DNA of 8,102 bases. It comes from Candidatus Omnitrophota bacterium (GTDB taxonomy: Bacteria; Omnitrophota; Omnitrophia; Omnitrophales; Aquincolibacteriaceae). The position numbers and the translations under genes are program-made. The number at the start of each line of letters is the position of its first letter. The stretch's first letter is position 1. Below are positions 5,568 to 8,102 of this stretch, in pieces. Where the stretch lies: contig JAHFHJ010000060.1 of the NCBI GenBank assembly GCA_023246985.1, positions 1-8,102 of the forward strand, read 5' to 3'. Below the pieces are notes generated by a model. The model was not told the DNA's origin, made no database searches, and saw nothing but the letters and a program-made list of their open reading frames with translations.

Positions 5568-6423
5568 GATCTATTCAGGCGGCCAAGAAGTTCCGGACAA
5601 ACAAGGGCTTCATCTGCTTCAAGAGGAGGGGGCCGGCATTTTTGAAAGTATGCGCGCTTATGACGGCAGGGTCCTTCATCAAGGAAAGCATCTCGAACGG
5701 CTTCGGGAGTCGGCAAAGACCGTGGGCTACCAGCCGTTCCCGGCCCTTGGAAAACTCAGGAGGGAGCTCGATCAGGCGCTCAAGGCCTCCGGGGAAAAGA
5801 ACACTTCGGTCCGGTTGACTCTCTTCGAAGAGAGAATATTTGTCATCCTCGGATCGCGCCCAATCGCTCCAAAATTTTACCAAGAAGGAGTGGCGCTTAA
5901 AACAGCTTCTTTTCCGCGCGGCAGCGGGAATGCTTTCCCGTATCAAGTCAAGGCGGCGGCTTATCAGCAGGCGGTTTTGGCCAGCACGGAGCCGAATCCG
6001 GAAAAGGCCTTTGACTGGTTGTTTCTGGACCGTGGAAATTATCTGACGGAAACGCGAGTGGGAAATTTTTTTATCGTCACGTACCGTTCCACGCACCCCG
6101 GGCGCATGGAAAAAGGCGGCGCAGTGCTTCTGACGCCGCCGGAACACCTAATCTTGAATGGAGTGACCCGCCGCTTTGTGATAAAATGCGCTCTCGAACT
6201 CAGATTCAGGGTTCAAGAAACGCCGCTGACCCGGCATGATTTTTTTAACGCGGACGAAGCCTTTCTTTCGAATACTTCCTGGGAGATCTTGCCGGTCCGT
6301 GAGCTGGATGGCCGCAGGATCGGCCCCGGGAAACCGGGCCCCGTCACTTTAGAGCTGCGCCGTTTTTTAAAAAAGAGGATCCAACACGATGTCGCGTTAT
6401 ACCGTTCGCCGGGCGCTCCTTAG
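5557..6423 (+). CDS. pabC: Class IV aminotransferase-fold enzyme, probable aminodeoxychorismate lyase (PabC)
   Basis: This 288-residue PLP enzyme of fold type IV most likely cleaves aminodeoxychorismate to p-aminobenzoate and pyruvate, right after PabB. The family landmarks are GAGIFESMRAYDG (25-37), HLERLRESA (45-53), the PLP lysine K132 in QVKAAAYQQA, LTETRVGNFFIV (163-174) with the PLP-contacting Glu165, LTPP and NGVTR (192-205), and DEAFLSNTSWEILPV (233-247) near the C-terminus. Branched-chain or D-amino-acid aminotransferases share this fold, so the lyase role rests on the adjoining pabB. The ATG at 5557 is chosen because GGGAAG lies a few nt upstream and the family pattern begins there; the open frame extends back to 5464 inside pabB but only as out-of-frame sequence. 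It overlaps pabB by 11 bp and purH by 35 bp, implying translational coupling. Confidence 0.85.
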   Translation: MRFRIYSGGQEVPDKQGLHLLQEEGAGIFESMRAYDGRVLHQGKHLERLRESAKTVGYQPFPALGKLRRELDQALKASGEKNTSVRLTLFEERIFVILGSRPIAPKFYQEGVALKTASFPRGSGNAFPYQVKAAAYQQAVLASTEPNPEKAFDWLFLDRGNYLTETRVGNFFIVTYRSTHPGRMEKGGAVLLTPPEHLILNGVTRRFVIKCALELRFRVQETPLTRHDFFNADEAFLSNTSWEILPVRELDGRRIGPGKPGPVTLELRRFLKKRIQHDVALYRSPGAP

Positions 6424-7966
6424 CGTTTCCGATAAAACCGGCCTCATTCCTTTTGCCAAAATACTCCACAAGCACGGTGTCGAGATCCTTTCCACCGGCG
6501 GAACGCTAAAAGCGCTTAAAGAGGCCCGTGTCCCGGCGATGGCGGTGGAGGATTATACGGAATTTCCCGAAATGCTCGACGGCCGCGTGAAGACCCTTCA
6601 TCCGAAGATCCACGGAGGACTTCTTTTTCTTCGCCACAAGAAAAGCCATCAAAAGCAGGTCAAGGCTCACGGCATCAAACCCATCGATTTGGTCGTTGTG
6701 AATCTCTATCCCTTTGAAGAGGCCACGCGCTCGAAAAATTTGAGCATGGACGAAGCCAAAGAGTTTATCGATATTGGCGGTCCTTCCATGCTCCGTTCTG
6801 CGGCGAAGAATTACCAGGCTGTAACGGTGATCACGGAGGCCGCGGATTATGAACGCGTGGCCCGGGAACTCGATGCGCATCAAGGAAGCGTTACGGATGA
6901 AACGCGTTTCGAACTTTCTCAAAAAGTTTTTGAGAAAACTTCGGCTTATGACGCTGTGATTAGTCAATACATGGCCCGGCATAAAAAGAAGACCGGCGAG
7001 GAGCCCCAGCTGCCGCCGCAATTTGTTTTTCATTTCAAAAAGGCGCAGGATCTTCGGTATGGGGAAAACCCGCATCAGAAGGCCGCTTACTATCTTTCGA
7101 CCACGCATAAGGCGGCCGCCTCCTGGATCCAGCTCCACGGCAAGGAGCTTTCCTTTAATAATCTCATGGACGTCGATGCGACACTGGATGTGCTGGCCGA
7201 ATTCAACGCTCCGGCGGCGTGCGTGATCAAACACAATAATCCTTGCGGCATCGCGCAGGACACGCAGGCCCTCGTGGCGGTTGAAAAAGCGATCGAGGGC
7301 GATATCCTCTCGGCGTTTGGCGGAATCGTCGGAGTGAACCGGTGTTGTGACCGCAAGATCGCGGAAAAAGTCCTCGAAAGACTCTCGTTTTTTGAAGTGC
7401 TGGTAGCCCCCTCTTTCAAACCGGGGGCTTTGAAACTTCTCAAGGCCCGCAAGAACCTCCGGCTGATCGAGGTCCATCAGTTCCGCGATGAAAATCTTTA
7501 TGATGTGAAATTCCTGCGCACCGGGATCCTGGTCCAGGAAAAGAACCGGCCCCTCAAGGATCATATGGCAGCACTGAAAAAGAAACTGAATTTCGTTACC
7601 AAGGCCGGACTTTCCGAGACGGAGACGGAAGAACTTATTTTCGCCTTCCAATGCTCCAAAGTCGTCAAATCCAATGCGATCGTGCTGACTCAGGGAAAGC
7701 ATACCGTCGGGATCGGAGCGGGGCAGATGTCGCGCGTGGATTCGGTCCAGATCGCGATGCAGAAAGCGGGTTATTTGGCCGAAGGCGCGATGCTGGGCAG
7801 TGACGCTTTTTTCCCGATGCCGGATTCGATCGAGATCGCCGCGAGGCACAAGGTCAAAGCAATCATTCAGCCCGGCGGTTCGATTCGCGACGCAGAGGTG
7901 ATCGCGGCGTGTGACCAGGCCGGCATGGCCATGGCGTTTACCGGCGAACGGCATTTTAAACATTAA
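6389..7966 (+). CDS. purH: Bifunctional AICAR transformylase / IMP cyclohydrolase (PurH)
   Basis: PurH performs the last two steps of IMP synthesis in the cytosol: AICAR is formylated by 10-formyl-tetrahydrofolate and FAICAR is cyclised to IMP. The N-terminal MGS-like cyclohydrolase domain (about 1-195) shows LLSVSDKTGL (10-19), LSTGGT (34-39), DGRVKTLHPKIHGG (64-77), VVNLYPFE and DIGGPSMLRSAAKNY (128-142). The transformylase domain shows LRYGENPHQK, GKELSFNNLMD, the catalytic Lys281-His282 in CVIKHNNPCG, SAFGGIVGVNR, KSNAIVL, GIGAGQMSR and the ending FTGERHFKH. At 525 residues it is full length. GAGGA (6375-6379) sits 9 nt before the ATG, inside the pabC coding end. Its need for formyl-folate explains co-location with the p-aminobenzoate genes. 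Confidence 0.97.
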   Translation: MSRYTVRRALLSVSDKTGLIPFAKILHKHGVEILSTGGTLKALKEARVPAMAVEDYTEFPEMLDGRVKTLHPKIHGGLLFLRHKKSHQKQVKAHGIKPIDLVVVNLYPFEEATRSKNLSMDEAKEFIDIGGPSMLRSAAKNYQAVTVITEAADYERVARELDAHQGSVTDETRFELSQKVFEKTSAYDAVISQYMARHKKKTGEEPQLPPQFVFHFKKAQDLRYGENPHQKAAYYLSTTHKAAASWIQLHGKELSFNNLMDVDATLDVLAEFNAPAACVIKHNNPCGIAQDTQALVAVEKAIEGDILSAFGGIVGVNRCCDRKIAEKVLERLSFFEVLVAPSFKPGALKLLKARKNLRLIEVHQFRDENLYDVKFLRTGILVQEKNRPLKDHMAALKKKLNFVTKAGLSETETEELIFAFQCSKVVKSNAIVLTQGKHTVGIGAGQMSRVDSVQIAMQKAGYLAEGAMLGSDAFFPMPDSIEIAARHKVKAIIQPGGSIRDAEVIAACDQAGMAMAFTGERHFKH

Positions 7967-7980
7967 CGTGAATACGATGT

Positions 7981-7998
7981 ACGACGTTCGGCGTTTTT
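7981..7998 (+). terminator. Weak possible terminator after purH
   Basis: ACG and CGT, with one inner C-G pair around the loop GTTC, make a short imperfect stem followed by TTTTTT (7993-7998), 15 nt after the purH stop. The T-run is good but the stem is poor. The stronger stem in the inverted repeat copy at 8040-8078 lacks a T-run after it. Confidence 0.3.
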
Positions 7999-8024
7999 TC
8001 TCCGCACCGATTTTTCATTAGAAA

Positions 8025-8102
8025 CTAATACCACATTCCATCCCGACTTTGATTTTTTTCATGAATGGCAGTCGGGATTGCCCCGTCCCGCCCATGGGGC
8101 GG
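8025..8102 (-). repeat. Dispersed hairpin repeat, copy 4 (inverted, cut by the window end)
   Basis: Read on the minus strand this is block C and the inner GC hairpin of the family. The end CTAATACC (8025-8032 on plus) is the reverse complement of GGTATTAG. The 9-bp stem is ATCCCGACT (8040-8048) / AGTCGGGAT (8070-8078), then ATTGCCCC. The start of the GTCCCGCCC-ATG-GGGCGG hairpin (8085-8102), like that of copy 1, is cut by the window end. It lacks about ten bases between the stem and the outer end, as does the pabB copy. It lies 58 nt after the purH stop, opposite in orientation to copies 1-3. Confidence 0.85.

Noticed and set aside
6323..6344. GC hairpin with a GAAA loop near the end of pabC as a terminator
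   Set aside because: It encodes the conserved PabC segment IGPGKPGPVT and is followed by coding sequence and the purH ribosome binding site, with no T-run.
6506..7963. 485-codon open frame opposite purH
   Set aside because: PurH on the plus strand is conserved end to end. The antisense frame is a by-product of codon usage and reads as unpatterned, Arg/His-rich sequence.

Overview
The window looks like a chromosomal stretch of an uncultured-type bacterium. The mix of genes (bacterial myo-inositol-phosphate synthase next to a probable CDP-alcohol phosphatidyltransferase, a DUF1015 gene, a folate/purine operon, about 50% GC, hairpin-rich intergenic DNA) would suit Candidatus Omnitrophota or a similar lineage. 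That placement is a guess from style and gene content; no marker gene here settles it.

Left part (1-1471, minus strand): a myo-inositol-1-phosphate synthase is followed downstream by the first 28 codons of a gene that starts like a CDP-alcohol phosphatidyltransferase. Together they would supply and use inositol phosphate for a phosphatidylinositol-type lipid. Middle (1472-2290): an 819-bp gap between divergent genes, mostly filled by two copies of a dispersed, hairpin-rich repeat. Then comes a short stand-alone tRNA-binding OB-fold protein (2291-2611).

Right part (2725-7966, plus strand): four tightly packed genes, probably one operon: DUF1015, pabB, pabC and purH. PabB and PabC turn chorismate into p-aminobenzoate for folate, and PurH consumes a formyl-folate in purine synthesis, so the grouping makes metabolic sense. 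The DUF1015 gene has a good sigma70-type promoter so close to its ATG that the transcript is probably leaderless.

The standout is the repeat family. Four copies lie in intergenic DNA (100-236, 1516-1682, 1848-2114, and an inverted copy cut by the window end at 8025-8102). A fifth, diverged copy lies inside pabB (4184-4283). It aligns without gaps to an intergenic copy over 86 columns, adds 33 codons in frame at a variable loop of PabB, and has lost all four stop codons that the intergenic copy shows in that phase. This resembles the palindromic elements described in Rickettsia protein genes, in what appears to be an unrelated element. No transposase is visible in the window.
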